Made by a program: the position numbers and the translations under genes. 64,000 nucleotides of DNA. Origin: Annona cherimola. Taxonomy: Eukaryota; Streptophyta; Magnoliopsida; Magnoliales; Annonaceae. The first letter of the stretch is position 1. Each line of letters begins with the position of its first letter. Below the pieces are notes generated by a model that was not told where the DNA came from, ran no database searches, and saw nothing but the letters and a program-made list of their open reading frames with translations. The DNA lies in the NCBI GenBank assembly GCA_030490835.1, contig CM059975.1, positions 8,809,579-8,873,578 on the forward strand, given 5' to 3'. Shown piece after piece: positions 1 through 13,124 of this stretch.

Positions 1-1294
1 TCAACCGTGGTTCGAACCGTTATGAACCGTGACGTCAGCATGACATAATTATGATGTAATAATTATATTTAATTTATTTTAATTATTTTAAAATTAAATT
101 AAATATATAAATTTTATGTAATATAAAAATTACACTTGTCATCAACAATACATTCAAGTACATCAAATTAAAATTATTATGCAAATAAAAAAAAGAGTGC
201 GCTAACCTGAAATAGCTCTTTTTTGTTCCTATATGGTTGATCAGAATATTTGCAATGAAATTTCAAATATGAATGGAAAAATATAAGATATTTAGAATGG
301 TCTAACAGTAGTTGATTTTGAATTTTTAATTCCAATGATTGAGATCCTCTCCGCTAGATTGAACAGCATGCATGTGTGATCGAAAATACAGAGCGTTTAT
401 GCCTGATCGTAAAAGATTTCGATTCATATTCATATGCAGCCATAGTTGTTCCTGCTCACTTGGCTATTTAAGAGTCTTACTATACATATGATAAAATGCA
501 GTCATGCCTTTCAATTGATTGCGCATATGTTGTTAGTAGCCCAAATTTTGTTTCATATAATCTCTAATTAATGTATAGGTTTTGTTTAACTGCAAATAAT
601 ATTGAAGTTAATTGTAACTAACAGTAATGCTACTTGTATATGTAGTCATATCCGCGGTAAACACTCCATCAAAGAAAAAATCCACGGCAAACACGATCGA
701 AGTCGAGAACTTCTCTCATAATTCAAATATTTATTTTACAAAGGCTGGTGCAATCACTTGTTGGTCGTCATAAGGGATACAGTTCACGTGCGGGTCATTT
801 TTTTTTTAAAGGATCGAAGATATACATATATGCTGTTCCGAAGCTTGCTCCGAAGATAGTCGCCGAATCTTGCGCCAGTAGATGCTGCCGGAACCGATGA
901 GGACGACCAGGCACTGCGACTGTTGCCGGACGTCGATTCCGGCAGACTACGACCTGGATCCGCTGCAGCAGGTGGCCGACGGCGATGGTGGGTGAACCCT
1001 AGCTCGGCAAGAAAGGAAGACGATGGGAGGACTGAGGAGCCGAGAAGGGGGTTTGGGTTCCACGGGCGCGAAGTCGCGAACAGAATAAATATGCGACATT
1101 TTATTTATTTTTTATTTATTAATTTTTTTTTAAAAAAAAAGGTGCGAACCGAGCCGCGGTCAGACCGGTTTTTACGGTCCAACCGCCCGGTTCACACGGT
1201 TCGAACGGTTTTCGTCAAAACTGAAGAACCGTAGCTGAACCGAACCGTTAAACGAACGGTTCACGGTCGGACCGGTCCGGTTTTTAAAACACTG
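1..1294. mobile_element. hAT-like DNA transposon, right part (left end outside window)
   Basis: Both edges are rich in CGGTTC/GAACCG repeats (1-40 and about 1140-1285). The right edge reads CCGGTTTTTAAAACACTG, so read inward on the minus strand the terminus is CAGTGTTTTAAAAACCGG, a typical plant hAT end. Duplicate-block homology (to about 10290) begins just after 1294, as expected for an insertion border. The interior is AT-rich up to about 700 and GC-richer at 840-1080, and I see no recognisable transposase. A 103-codon open frame at 923-1234 resembles no protein I know. Class assignment is inference; the left end and TSD cannot be checked here. Confidence 0.5.
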
Positions 1295-2039
1295 ACAGAT
1301 TCTTTTGCGTTCATCTGATCTCTCCGTATCTTGTGCCTCTCGAGGCTGCCTGGGGACAAATGGGAATTAAGGAGGGATACAGTTCTAGAGATTTCAGGTA
1401 TGGGCAATTTGCATAAGGGAAGGGCTTCAGAACCTAACAACAACACGCCTGATCATGGTGTGTCTCCCTTCTCTCCATTGTCCATTAATGCCCAGGAGGA
1501 GGAGAGATAAGGAAAAAAGACCATATGGGAAAAGGTGTATGACCCAACTTGTTGAGGCAATATTTCATAATTGAAGCCCAATCAATCATATTCCAACATT
1601 ATTTCAGTCCTCAGCCTCGTCCTATCTGCATACATGAATTGGGTTGCTCCGATCCTGCCATATGTCCCAAATCCTAATTAACTGTTTGTCATGTTTCCGT
1701 TGACTGCAGATACGTATATCTGTGCATGCACACCTTTGCAAGATTTTGTTCTATCCCACCTTTTTTCAGCTAGCCTTTGATTGGAAATTGGGAATAGAGA
1801 TGAAGGAAAATTTAAAGCATTTGAGAAAGAGTAGAGAAAACTAGAAATAGATAGCTAGAGATAAAATAGATAGAGGGTTTGGGCATGATCGCAAGGAATA
1901 ATTCCATTTGAAGGAATTCCATGTACATGAAAAATGGCTAGGAGTCTAGTTCTCTTGATTTCTGGGCCGAGCCTATTTATTCTCGAGGTTGTCATGGATT
2001 TATGTAGCATAAAAAATGGGCTGCAGCATTTGGTTACGA

Positions 2040-2195
2040 GGATGAGAGAATCTCCTCCTGCAATACAACCCATCAGTCCCCATCCACAATGGCAAGCCCA
2101 TGCGTGAATCTCGCTCATCATCCTCCAAGAAATCTGGTAAGTATGGACAGGTGGTGGATTGCCATACCAAAGGGCAAAGGTCCAATGAACACAGG
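2040..2195 (+). pseudogene. GST exon-1 relic (block A)
   Basis: A decayed piece of tau GST exon 1. CATCCACAATGGCAAGCCCATG and the CGAATC/CTCATCATCCTCCA-like continuation match the IHNGKPxxES and IILQ codons of the live genes. AGTATGGACAGG matches the EVWTE codons, and ACCAAAGGGCAAAGGTCCAATG matches the YQRAN codons. Internal deletions and frame loss rule out coding. The same relic sits at the same place in blocks B and C, so it is older than the block duplication. No exon 2 remains nearby. Confidence 0.7.
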
Positions 2196-3130
2196 CCATT
2201 CAGGATGATGGAATGGGATGGAGATGAATTAAGAAAATTAGATTAAAAAAAAAGTATTATTGTATTAAGACGTGCGAAATATTGGGAACGTAAAAAGCAT
2301 CATTGTAAATTCAAAAAATAAAGTTGTTACGTATTGCAAATGAGAAATGATTTGTAAGAATAAAAATAAGTCTTTTAGAAATGGAAAATTCAATTTCATC
2401 CTCATTTCATCTCTTTCCTATTCATTCTTTTTTACCTCTTCAGACCCTACAATGTCTTGGAGCTCAATTCGTTATTTTTGCCCCAGCCTTCTTTTCAATT
2501 ATAATACATATAAGACCACTGGTCATATCTTAGCTCGTCCCATGCAATTACCTAACTCCACATAAAACTAGTCTGAATTGCTGACTAATAGCCCAACAGT
2601 AAACTCTCAATTTTTTTTATTTTTTTCAAAATAGAGCAGCGGTGGAAACTCGTGCTCCCAGTCCAGCCTGATGATGGCCCAGAAAAAAAAAGGCTTACTT
2701 TATGAGAGAATAGGACAAACAGGTGGTGCAGTGGTGCTTGGCAGTCAAAGATGGCTGCTTGCTGCAGTCACCAGCAACTCCTGTTTCTTATTAGTTGCTA
2801 TTCATTGATCCTAGTAATACTACATTTCTCCGTTTGAAAGTGCTGGATGGCGAACTCGGTGGAAAACAGTATTTTACAACGGTTGGCTTTGAATTTCCAG
2901 AATCTTTAAATGGGGGCATGTAATAGAATTACGGCTCTTTCATTTTACATTTTTTTTTTTAAAAAAAGGATGATATTTTGATTATATTTTCAATTATCTC
3001 TTTTTTTCTTTTGTTAAAAAACCTTATTTTTGTTGAAATTATTCTTTACCCAAACAAACGTGGTCGTTTTGTCCAGCATGTTAATTAACTAGCCTTGGTA
3101 GACCCCAGCATACCCCTGCAGCAGTCGAGC

Positions 3131-3147
3131 TGACGCATTTGATTACG
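3131..3147 (+). promoter_or_regulatory. as-1-like element, GST A promoter
   Basis: TGACG, 7 bp, then TTACG. The as-1/ocs element of xenobiotic- and salicylate-inducible promoters is two TGACG half-sites spaced this way, bound by TGA bZIP factors. The second half-site has one mismatch. It lies about 150 bp upstream of the TATA box and is kept in blocks B and C. Confidence 0.5.
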
Positions 3148-3295
3148 CGAATTTCATTTTCTTGGCTAAAAGGGCAGAAGATATACTAGAGAACAACTTC
3201 GGTCTGAGACCCATAGATTACGTAAAGAGAACGAATCAACGAAGAAAAATTACAATAGTGGAAATCATTGCAGTCGCAGCCAAGTTCAGAATCAC

Positions 3296-3303
3296 TATAA
3301 ATA
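3296..3303 (+). promoter_or_regulatory. TATA box, GST A
   Basis: TATAAATA, 92 bp upstream of the GST A start codon. The same motif sits in the same place in copies B and C. Confidence 0.65.
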
Positions 3304-3388
3304 CAGGCCCAGTATCCATACGCAACTGCATCCGGAAGCTAATCAAAACACTCGATTTTTCGATTACCCACATAATTCAGTTTTCTAA

Positions 3389-4135
<747 letters not shown>

Positions 4136-4200
4136 GAATGCAGATTTTAAGCTTTGTTAAGGTTTGTGCTAGCTCGGCTTGATGTGAGAGATGTGGAAGC

Positions 4201-4206
4201 AATAAA
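4201..4206 (+). terminator. Poly(A) signal candidate, GST A
   Basis: AATAAA 66 bp after the stop codon. It is conserved at 14182 and 17365 in the duplicate copies. Confidence 0.5.
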
Positions 4207-4644
4207 TTGAGATATATATGCACGTATGAGAAGTGAGTGCGTATCAGGGAAGATGCATTTCATGGGGATGCGATGATGTAGCTCGTAAAATAAATAAATG
4301 ATTAAAGACGATTTTATCCTAGAAAAGGGACTGTTATGACTTATGAATAATAATCACAGAGTTAAGTAGAGATTTGGACATGATTACGGATCCACTATAG
4401 ATGTGCCTGATTAGCAAATTCCCCTTTTCAGAGCGACGGACTTGCTTAATTCGCTCAGCTCACTCATGCATAGAACTAATAAAACTTGCAAAATGCAAGA
4501 CATGCACCTTAAAACATGTAAACGAAAACAATTGCCGAGTTTGGGGCAAAGCAGTGCTATATTATTATATATACTCGTACTGGTTAATGGACGCGTAGTT
4601 AATTGCATTTGGTATGGCTACGTACGTGGTTTGGAGATTAATAA

Positions 4645-5155
4645 AACTTTCGAATGAAAAGTTTTCTATACAAAAATTTTTGAATGAAATAAAATGCGTT
4701 ATATGATAAAGGTAATAATCAGGAATAAAGAGAATAAGTTTAAAATAAATAGGTTAATTATATGAGTACATAGTTTAAAAGTAAGATAGTTTTATAAAAA
4801 GATATGAAAAAATAATTTAAAACAGGATCGTTACAAAATGTAAAAAAAAAATTATTAAAATTTTTTTGTTTGAAAACTTTTATCCATTGCCAAACATATC
4901 TTAAATTTTTTAATAAACTCGTTGTCCTTCATAATTATCCTATTTTTAATTATTATTTCACGCATTCTTGTACAACTATCTTATTTTTTAATCATTTTTA
5001 TACAACACTCATGCCCCTAACCTATCTATTTTAAGTTTATTCTCTTTACTCTTTATCATTATTCATATCATATTACATTATTTTCTCTTATTTCAAAAAG
5101 GTATACACTGAAGACTTTTATTTAAATATTTTATCACTTCCCAAATACACCTTGA
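4645..5155. mobile_element. Degenerate Tourist-like MITE pair
   Basis: The segment 4645-4910 is a minus-strand copy, and about 4911-5152 a plus-strand partial copy, of the MITE family seen intact at 45465-45745. Shared landmarks are AAAGTTTTCTATAC, the ATAGGTTAATTAT/AACCTATCTATTTTAA segment and a CCATTGCCAAACATA-type end. The back-to-back arrangement is like the nested pair at 21152-21714. The ends are too worn to read a TSD. It marks the downstream limit of block A homology. Confidence 0.5.
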
Positions 5156-5529
5156 TTATGCTAGGGTTGGAGTAAAACCACAAATTAAATAATTTTTAAA
5201 ACTTTATTGTCATATGAAAAGATGAATCAAGAGTCGACAATTGTATAAATTTTGATGATATTATGTTCATAAGTTAGTAATGATGAATTGATTTTTTAAT
5301 ATATCAAAGAATTAGGGATGATTTTGACATTTATATAAAAGTGCAATTTTTGATGGAATAACGTGAAAATTCCATGCCAATAGAAGAGTTATATTGACTA
5401 TGTTATTTATTCTATGGACTTAAATTATTAATAAGCTTAATACGCCTAAGTTTTATCACATTAGATGGAGCTCTAACGGGGTATAATATAAGATGGACTT
5501 AAGTGTTATATTAATCCGATTTAAATATA

Positions 5530-5660
5530 AAAGTTGTGCTTGCTTAGATGGTTAAAAGTTTCAGTTATAGATTAAGAGGTTCGGAGTTCAAATATATATA
5601 ATTTAGTATATTGTATAATTTCTTTTGGCTTAAACTTAATGTGTGGATCCCACAAATAGA
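5530..5660 (+). mobile_element. Possible tRNA-derived SINE fragment
   Basis: GCTTAGATGGTTAAAAG resembles a pol III A box, and GGTTCGGAGTTCAAAT about 40 bp later resembles a B box. No clear target duplication or A-tail was seen. The surrounding 5156-6070 is otherwise AT-rich with no gene that I can support. Confidence 0.3.
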
Positions 5661-6142
5661 TAATCTTGAACTGAAATTAGAAGTCCCTAGATAGGGAGAG
5701 ATTAATTTCAAAAATATAATATATTATTTTTGTGCTAATATTTGTATTAAGAAAATACTTGGCCAAGTAAAAAAAATCAATTGAGACGCATATGAATTGA
5801 ATATATATGATATATGCTAGTTTATGTGAAATAATAAAACAGTGGGGCCCACAAGGAGATAAGTGCGCACTTAATTTTAGAGATAAATTTTCATTTAATG
5901 GGAATCCTTACTGGCATGTATTGAAGGTGGAAATTCTAATCTAAGGCATGCATGAGATTTTAGGAAGACCACCAAATTGGACGAGCCATCAACAACCTCT
6001 TATATTAAGAGTGGAATACCTAGGATGTAAACTAATGGAGAGTGACGGGCAAAGGGATGGACGGCCAGACCTGGAATATATGGAAATGGTCGATGATGTT
6101 GCTTGGATGGATTTAGAGGTAATGGTTAGACATAGAATATAT

Positions 6143-6825
6143 TAGGGGTGCAACTCGGGTCGGTTCAGTACGGGTAGTGGTCTACCACACCCATACCCTA
6201 TTTGTAAAATGCCTAGCCTACCCTACCTATTTGTCTGTTTGGTTCCTAGTATACCCTACCCTACCCATTACCCATAGGGTTGGTTTCGGTTTCGGTTCTA
6301 AATCGGTTTCTTTAATCCTCAAATAAAATATTTTTAAAAAAATTTCTATGTTATTATAAATAATGTAAAATAATACTCATTTACGTTTTAAAATCATAAG
6401 TACATATATTATTGTTTATATTATTATATCAAAATATGAAGTATAGACCATCATGACCCAAAGATGGTGTATATAGTGTATATATAAATTCATTTAAATT
6501 TATACTTCATAAGGTACAAAATTCATTTAAATTTGAATTTTGTTAAAATATGTGTGCACATAAGATGTCAAAGACAAAGCATAATACATAATATATAATA
6601 TATATTATACGTATATAATTATGCACCTAATTAATTACCCATATGAGTACCTATGCGGGTCGGTTCTGGATATCCAATGTATCTACCCTACCCGTACCCT
6701 ATTTGAGGAGGCGAGTAATAATTTGTATCCTACCCATAGCTATGGGTAATATTTTCTATCATACCCTACCTAAATTAGAGTCGGGTCGGTGGGTAACCAT
6801 GGATACCCTACCTAAGTTGCACCCT
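6143..6825. mobile_element. hAT-like MITE, TAGGGGTGCAACT ends
   Basis: A 683-bp element beginning TAGGGGTGCAACTCGGGT and ending AAGTTGCACCCTA, with many ACCCTACC/GGGTCGG repeats near both ends. The flanks GAATATAT and TAATATAT match at 7 of 8 positions, fitting an 8-bp hAT target duplication. The interior is AT-rich with no transposase. A related element lies at 11275-12136. Confidence 0.65.
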
Positions 6826-9351
6826 ATAATATATGCAAATGGTAGATGATGTTGCTTGGATGGGTTTAGAGGTGAGTTTTCATTTATCCATAAATTCGCC
6901 GTTTGATAAATTTATATAGTTTAGATGCATGGAATTCAAGTTTACCAGTAGATGATATTATCATGAGCTTACCATTGAAGTGACGTGTTGTGATTTTATT
7001 TTACTGGTAAAAATAAAATTCTTATGTTTTATTGATTCGTTGGGGATTCATGTTGATGTCTATAAATAAAATATTTATATATTAGATCGAATTACCCATA
7101 CGATTTTACAATGAGTATCAAGAATTTTTTTCAACATAGTTATTTATTGATGGATATTCAAAGGGTACGATTAGACTAATTTCTGCATAAGCAAAATAAT
7201 GTTATAATGCAGTGGATGTAGAGGAATATTTCGTCTAAAAAATTATAACTTTAATTTTATTCATTCATCTAATTGCAAAATGTATAATTTTAATTAATAC
7301 TTTATTCCGGGTTTTTAACATTCAAAAGGAAGTAACAGTACTGGAGATGTTGAACTACTACTGAAAGCTAATTGGAAAGTATAAAAATAGGTTGTGAATG
7401 GATGATTTGAAGAGTTTCTTTTGCACTATACTGAATTCAGATGAATAAATATGTGGAAAAAGGGTACAGTGTGCATAGGATAATATAAGATAGAATACAT
7501 CTTCATGAATGGTTTCTATATACATTATTTTATATTATAACAAGGGATAATTAGAGGATGCGTGGAAGAATAAAAAAATGAGAATGAGAAATTTTAATTC
7601 ATTAATTGTCATTGCGAAATTAAGAAAAAGGGTTGTGATTTATTGATGTTGTTCAAAATTTGGAATGAAAGATTATAATTCTTAGTTATAGAAAATTTAT
7701 CAATAAATTATCATATATGTTTTATTATTAAGGTTGCCAAATCTACGCATAAATGTTAGAACTTAAGAAAGACAGGTTTGGTTGCTGATATAAGGTAAGT
7801 GAGATTTTTTAATTAATTTTTTTATCGATAATTAACTTTTAAGATTTTCTATTCTTTCTTGTGCATGTTAGAGGTTGTGCAGAAGCATTTTGATATAAAT
7901 TTGATGCATTTTAGTTTCGGCAGATTCTGTATTTATCATGTTTGAATTATTTGCATAGAAATTTCACTTTATGCTCTTGATTTGTATTTGAAAAAGCATG
8001 ATTTAGCATGTCATGAGTATAATATTTGAATACATGAGCATGATATTAAAAAAATAACTTAAAGTTTATATTATGGTTAAGGGCTTGCATGTATATGATT
8101 AGAGCGATTCTTGTCTGTGGACCACTAAGTTAAAAAGAAAATAAAGTTAAGTGATTAAGTGCATGAGCATGAGTAATTACATTTTAATATGAGCACGAAC
8201 ATTGACATGTTTAAATGTTTATAAAAATTTTAATATTTCAATTGGTTGCTTTGAGCTGATTGTATTTAGCAGATTTCATTTGCTTTTCTACTTACTAAGT
8301 TTGCCTAAACTCATTTGGATTTGGATTTCTTATTTTTTAGTTATCTGAAAAAGTAAATAGGACAGGATACTCACCAGGATATAAAAGTTGAATTCAATAT
8401 TTATTTAGATTTAATTATTCATATACAGTTAAATATTTATATTTTAACAGTTTGAATTTATAATATTTATGTAATTAGATTAGAAAAGTCTTTTAATGGA
8501 CGTTGGACAATTTGATGTAAATTTTTATTATTATCAGAGATATGTAATTATTAAATATAATTATTAATTTAGTATTGTTTTCACTGTAATGTAAACGGTT
8601 CTTGTATTTTTCCTGGACTTGACCATTCTCGGCAGATTTTAAGTAACAATCACTGATCGGAGGAGGGTATGGCCGGTGGGGCGTTGCAGTTGGATTATAT
8701 TAGTGTGTGACAGGCTGGTAACTAGTGTTATGGACATGGAGAAAACAAAGGCTGCATGCCATCCAAGTTTACGCAGAAGAAATTGCGTTTAACTGAACCA
8801 AAATAAATACCATTTAATATACAAAACTTTATTTATATATTATACATTTTTTATTTTGTAAAATTAAGCAAAGGCTCTTATATCTCGTGTTTGGACTTTG
8901 GACGAGGGGCATATTTTAAATGCATCCTTTTTTCAAATTTATATGTGATGCCATACTCTTTAGTATTTTCACTGCCCAAAATGTTGTTATTGTCTATACT
9001 TCTAATGATTCTTTTCTATTTTTCCTTTTTAATTTTATTGACATCGGTTTGTATTCCAAATACAACTTTTAAATTCGCATGTTTGTCTTAAAGATATTCA
9101 TCGATATATATTGAACTCTATCTTTTTGTATTTAAGTTACCTTTTAGTTATAATATAAAGTCTTTCTTTTCTCGAAATCTCTGTATCACGAATTCATAAT
9201 GCATGTCCATCGAATATATGAATTCATTAGAAAACAGTTATAAAGGAATTTATTTTTCAAAACTGATTTAACACGTAACTAACATAATAACCTCATTTTT
9301 CCTAATTTTTCTTACATTTTTATTAATACTTTTTATTTGTTCATGATATCA
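6826..9351. other. AT-rich intergenic DNA, no gene seen
   Basis: No open frame here looks like a protein. A GC-richer patch near 8620-8730 (GGAGGGTATGGCCGGTGGGG then GCGTTGCAG) resembles sequence at the edge of plant Ty3/gypsy LTRs, so part of 7700-8730 may be an old solo LTR. No matching ends or TSD were found, so I do not call it. Confidence 0.4.
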
Positions 9352-9738
9352 TATCCCAGTTTAATGCACCCCGGTGTATTTCACCTATTTTTTTGAAATT
9401 TTTTTTACACAACTGTAAATCTAAGTATATTTAACATGTGTATAAATTTTTATCTTTTTTAAATTTTTTTCAGATTTCTAAAAATTAGTGACATTTTTAG
9501 TAATTTAAAATTTTGAAAAATTACTAAAAAATTTCAAAAGTGGTAAAAAATTATACATATGTTAAAATTACTAAAAATGCCACTAATTTTTAAAAATCCG
9601 AAAAAAATCTAAAAATCTTCAAAAATGATAAAAATTTATACACATGTTAAATATATTTAGATTAACAGTTTCACGAAAAAGGTTTCAAAAAAAATTTTAA
9701 AAATGGGTGAAGCAAACCCGCCGGGTGCATTGTTTCCC
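9352..9738. mobile_element. Foldback MITE, 9-bp TSD ATGATATCA
   Basis: A 387-bp element flanked by perfect 9-bp repeats ATGATATCA (9343-9351 and 9739-9747). The ends are TATCCCAGTTTAATGCACCC and GGGTGCATTGTTTCCC. The body is a long imperfect palindrome centred on a CACTAATTTTTAAAAAT-type core. It has no coding capacity. The family recurs at 12781, 14674, 25062, 39670, 44512, 47301 and 49941. A 9-bp TSD suggests Mutator-type mobilisation (inference). Confidence 0.75.
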
Positions 9739-9747
9739 ATGATATCA

Positions 9748-10289
9748 CCTTCTGAATTATTGGCATTAGTTTATTTTATTTTATTTTCAAATCAGTCATG
9801 CCTAATATTTTCCACTTTGAGTTGTGCAGTCTTGCACCGACACGAAATATTATCACTCGCCTCATTTTCCTATGTCTATTGATGGAAATAACCTTATATT
9901 ATTTATTGCTTTCGGTTCCCTTTCGAACACCCCCCAAAATGACCAAAAAAAAAAAAAAAACATTACTAGACGTACGTTGCATCTCTTTCCGTGTCAACAG
10001 CAGAAAAGAAATGTAGGATTTCTCAAATTACCTCGGCCTAACGCCAGAAGGCCTAAGCTCCAGAACTAGGACTTCTCCTGCGTGGCCTCCACCACATTCA
10101 AGACGGGTGGTTGCTACGAGTTCCCGATGTGAATATCTCACAGTACAGTCGCTCTCTTTAATCCCACCTGCACAAGTAGTGTAGCTGTGGAGTAGGAATC
10201 AGAATGATGATGATGATGATGATTATTGTTCCAAAAAAGAACCTGCATATATGTTCTGTCTGATGCAGATCCGGACACGTGTAATGAGA
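9748..10289. other. Intergenic stretch, no gene seen
   Basis: AT-rich to about 10010 with a 16-base A run near 9945, then a GC-richer unique segment (10020-10200) and a (GAT)n microsatellite at 10204-10222. Two short open frames near 9798-10069 end in the A run and look random. Confidence 0.5.
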
Positions 10290-11019
10290 TTCTCTTGCAT
10301 TCATCTGATCTCTCCATATCTGGTTCCTCTCGAGGCTGCTCAGGGACAAATGGGAATTAAGGAGGGATACGGTTCTAGAGATTTCAGGTATGGGCAATTT
10401 GCATAAGGGAAGGGGGCACAGCACCTAACACCAACACGCTAGATCAATGATCAAGGTATGTCTCCCTTCTCTCCTTTGTCCATTAGTACTCAGCAGACGT
10501 AGAGTTGGGGGGGGGGGAAAAGGGGAAAAGGTGAGTGTGGCCCAACTTGTTGAGGCAATATTTCATAATTCAAGCCAAATCAATCACATTCCAGCATTCC
10601 AACATTATTTCAGTTCTCAGCCTCGTCCTATCTGCATACATGAATTGGGTCGCTCTGATTCTGCCACATGTCCCCAAATCCCAATTAGCTGTTTGCCATG
10701 TTTCCATTGACTGCAGACATGCATAACACCTTTGCAAGATTTTGTTCTTATCCCTCCTTTTTCAGTTAGCCTTTGATTGGAAATTGGGAATAGAGATGAA
10801 GGAAAATTTAATGCATTTGAGAAAGAGTAGAGAAAACTAGAAATGGATAGCAAGGGATAAAATAGATAAGAGGGTTTAGGCATGATCGCAATTCGCAAGG
10901 AATAATTCCATTTGAAGAAATTCCATATGCACGAAAAGTGGCTTGGAGTTCAGTCCTCTTGAATTGTGGGTCGAGCCAATTTATTGTCGAGGTTAAAAAA
11001 TGGGCCGCAGCATGTCGTT

Positions 11020-11176
11020 ACGAGGATGAGAGCTCCTTCCCTCCCGGAACACAACCCATCAGAGCCCATCCACAATGTCTAGCCCATGTGTGAATAGTGC
11101 TCATCGTCCTCCAACAAATCTGACAAGAAGTATGGACAAGTGGTGGATTGCCTTACCAAAGGGCAAAGGTCCAATG
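11020..11176 (+). pseudogene. GST exon-1 relic (block B)
   Basis: Orthologous to the relic at 2040-2195. CATCCACAATG, the GTATGGACAAGTGG segment and ACCAAAGGGCAAAGGTCCAATG correspond to exon-1 codons of the live GSTs. Frame is lost through deletions and substitutions; it is the most decayed of the three copies. Confidence 0.65.
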
Positions 11177-11274
11177 TGTACTACTTAGGGCAGCTCGGGA
11201 TGATGGAATAGGATGGAGATGAATTAAGAAAATTAGATTTTAAAAAAAGTATTATTGTATTAAGACGTGAGAAA

Positions 11275-12136
11275 TTAGAGGTGCAATTTGGTACTGGTGG
11301 GTCTGTACCCAATCCAATTTCAAAACTAAGTTTGGTTTTATTTTTAAAATTTTTTTAAAATTAGACCCGATTTCAACCCCACCCAAGAAAACCCCAAAAC
11401 CAATACCGGATTTGTATCAACCCTGTACTAACCTGATATTCTCTCCAATTTATTAAATAATTATATTTGTTTATGTATTAAGTATTTCAATTATAATTGT
11501 GATAAAAGTTATTCCTTATAATCATAATTTAATTAAATTATAAAATATTTATTCTAAAACTTAAATGTTTTATACATTTGTCCTTAAAGTTGAATATATT
11601 ACATTTACATCAACGTTATTTGCAAATAATTATAAATATACCAACTCTTTAAAATTATTACATATATACAAATTATCTACAAGGTATATAAGTTTTACTT
11701 TTATTAAACTTTAGAAAGTAATTTTATTTAATCTCATTTATTCTTTTTACCTCAATTATTATGTGTAAATTTATTAGGTTCATTGTATTTAGAATTATCT
11801 TTTAATTAAAAGACTAACTTTCATCAAAACTAAAAATATTATAAGTCACATTTATATATTCACATGTAAATTATTCATTTGTGAATGCAAAAATGTTTTA
11901 AAAAAATTATTATCTTTATTGGTAATTTTAACTTCTATTGATTCAAGAGTAACCCGAATTCCAACTCAAAACCAAGACCGAAATCAATGCCAACCTGATC
12001 TGAACGCGAATTCTAATATTAAAGTTTGGGTTCACCTCAACTCAGTAGGTTTAGAGTTTGGGTTCACCTCAACTCAGTAGGTTTAGAGTTTGGGTTCACC
12101 CAACTCCGGTACAACTCGACCTGAGTTGCACCCCTA
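11275..12136. mobile_element. hAT-like MITE in block B, empty in A and C
   Basis: An 862-bp element starting TAGAGGTGCAATTTGG and ending GAGTTGCACCCCTA, akin to the one at 6143-6825. Blocks A (near 2276) and C (near 15430) read GTGCGAAATATTGGG and GTGAAATATTGGG uninterrupted, so this insertion is confined to B. The flanks, about TGAGAAAT and TATGAATTT, are not a perfect TSD. Near the right end a 32-bp unit (AGTTTGGGTTCACCTCAACT core) is repeated two to three times (12025-12110). No coding capacity was seen. Confidence 0.65.
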
Positions 12137-12780
12137 TATGAATTTATATTGGGAATGTAAAAAGTATCATTATAAATTCAAAAAATAAAGTTGTTATGCA
12201 TTGCAAATGATAAAGATTTGTAACAATAAAAATCAGTATTTTAGAAATGGAAAATTCAATTTCATCCTCATTTAATTTCTTTCCCGTTCACTCATCTTTA
12301 TCTCCTCAGACCCTACAATGTCTTGGAGCTCAGTTCATTATTTTTGCCCTGGCCTTCTTTTCAGTTCTAATAAATATAAGACCACTGATCATATCTTAGC
12401 TCGTGCCTTGCAATTACCTAACCCCACGTAGTCTCAATTGCTGGCTAATAGCCCACCAGTAAACTCTCGAATTTTTTTTTTTCTCAAAAAATGGCTGCTT
12501 GCTGAGGTCACCAGCAAGACCTGTTTCTTATTAGTTGCTATTCATTGATCCTAGTATTAATGCCTTTCTCCATTTGAAAATGCTGGATGGCGAACTCGGT
12601 GGAGAACAGCACTCTAAAATGTTTAATAGAATTACAGAATGTTTAATGGTCTTTCATTATACTTTTTTTTTTAAGTATGATATTTTGATTATATTTTCAA
12701 TTCTCTCTTTTTCGCTTTTAGTTAAAAAACTTATCTAATTAAAACTAGTCTTTACCCAAACAACCGTGGACGTTTTGTCC
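12137..12780 (+). other. Block B upstream DNA, no gene seen
   Basis: Matches 2281-3080 and 15430-16240 in the sister blocks, including CAGACCCTACAATGTCTTGG and the TTATTAGTTGCTATTCATTGAT segment. Poly-T tracts are common and no open frame is conserved across the copies. Confidence 0.6.
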
Positions 12781-13080
12781 GGGATGCGATCTCCTGCACC
12801 CGGGAGCAGGCAGCGTTGCCTGCTCCCGAGTGCATACACCTATTTATTTTTATTTTTTAAAAAAAAAAATTCATAAACTTGTTAGCCCAAGTGTATTGAA
12901 CATATGTATAAATTTTTACCATTTTTGGAGTATTTTAGATATTTATTTTTAATTTTTGAAAATCAGTGGCATTTTAGATAATTTAAAAATGCCACTGATT
13001 TTCAAAAATTAAAAATAAATATCTAAAATACTCCAAAAATGGTAAAAATTTATACACATATTTAATACACCTATATTAAC
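12781..13080. mobile_element. Foldback MITE with perfect terminal hairpin, GST B promoter
   Basis: It starts GGGATGCGATCTCCTGCACC. A near-perfect hairpin, CGGGAGCAGGCA/TGCCTGCTCCCG, lies at 12801-12828. The body palindrome (AAATCAGTGGCATTTTAG with its complement, 12955-13010) is the family hallmark. The right end is missing, and about 40 bp present in blocks A and C upstream of the GST are gone here, so the insertion came with a deletion. It ends about 25 bp before the as-1-like element of GST B. Confidence 0.65.
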
Positions 13081-13107
13081 ATTCGATTAACACTGCAGCA
13101 GTTGAGA

Positions 13108-13124
13108 TGACGCATTCGATTACG
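13108..13124 (+). promoter_or_regulatory. as-1-like element, GST B promoter
   Basis: TGACG, 7 bp, TTACG, aligned with the element at 3131. The TATA box TATAAATA follows at 13277-13284. Confidence 0.5.

Noticed and set aside
923..1234. 103-codon frame in the hAT-like element
   Set aside because: Ends within the GAACCG-rich terminal repeats and resembles no transposase or other family.
7700..8730. Possible solo gypsy-type LTR
   Set aside because: Only one edge looks LTR-like; no TG..CA ends, TSD or primer site could be fixed.
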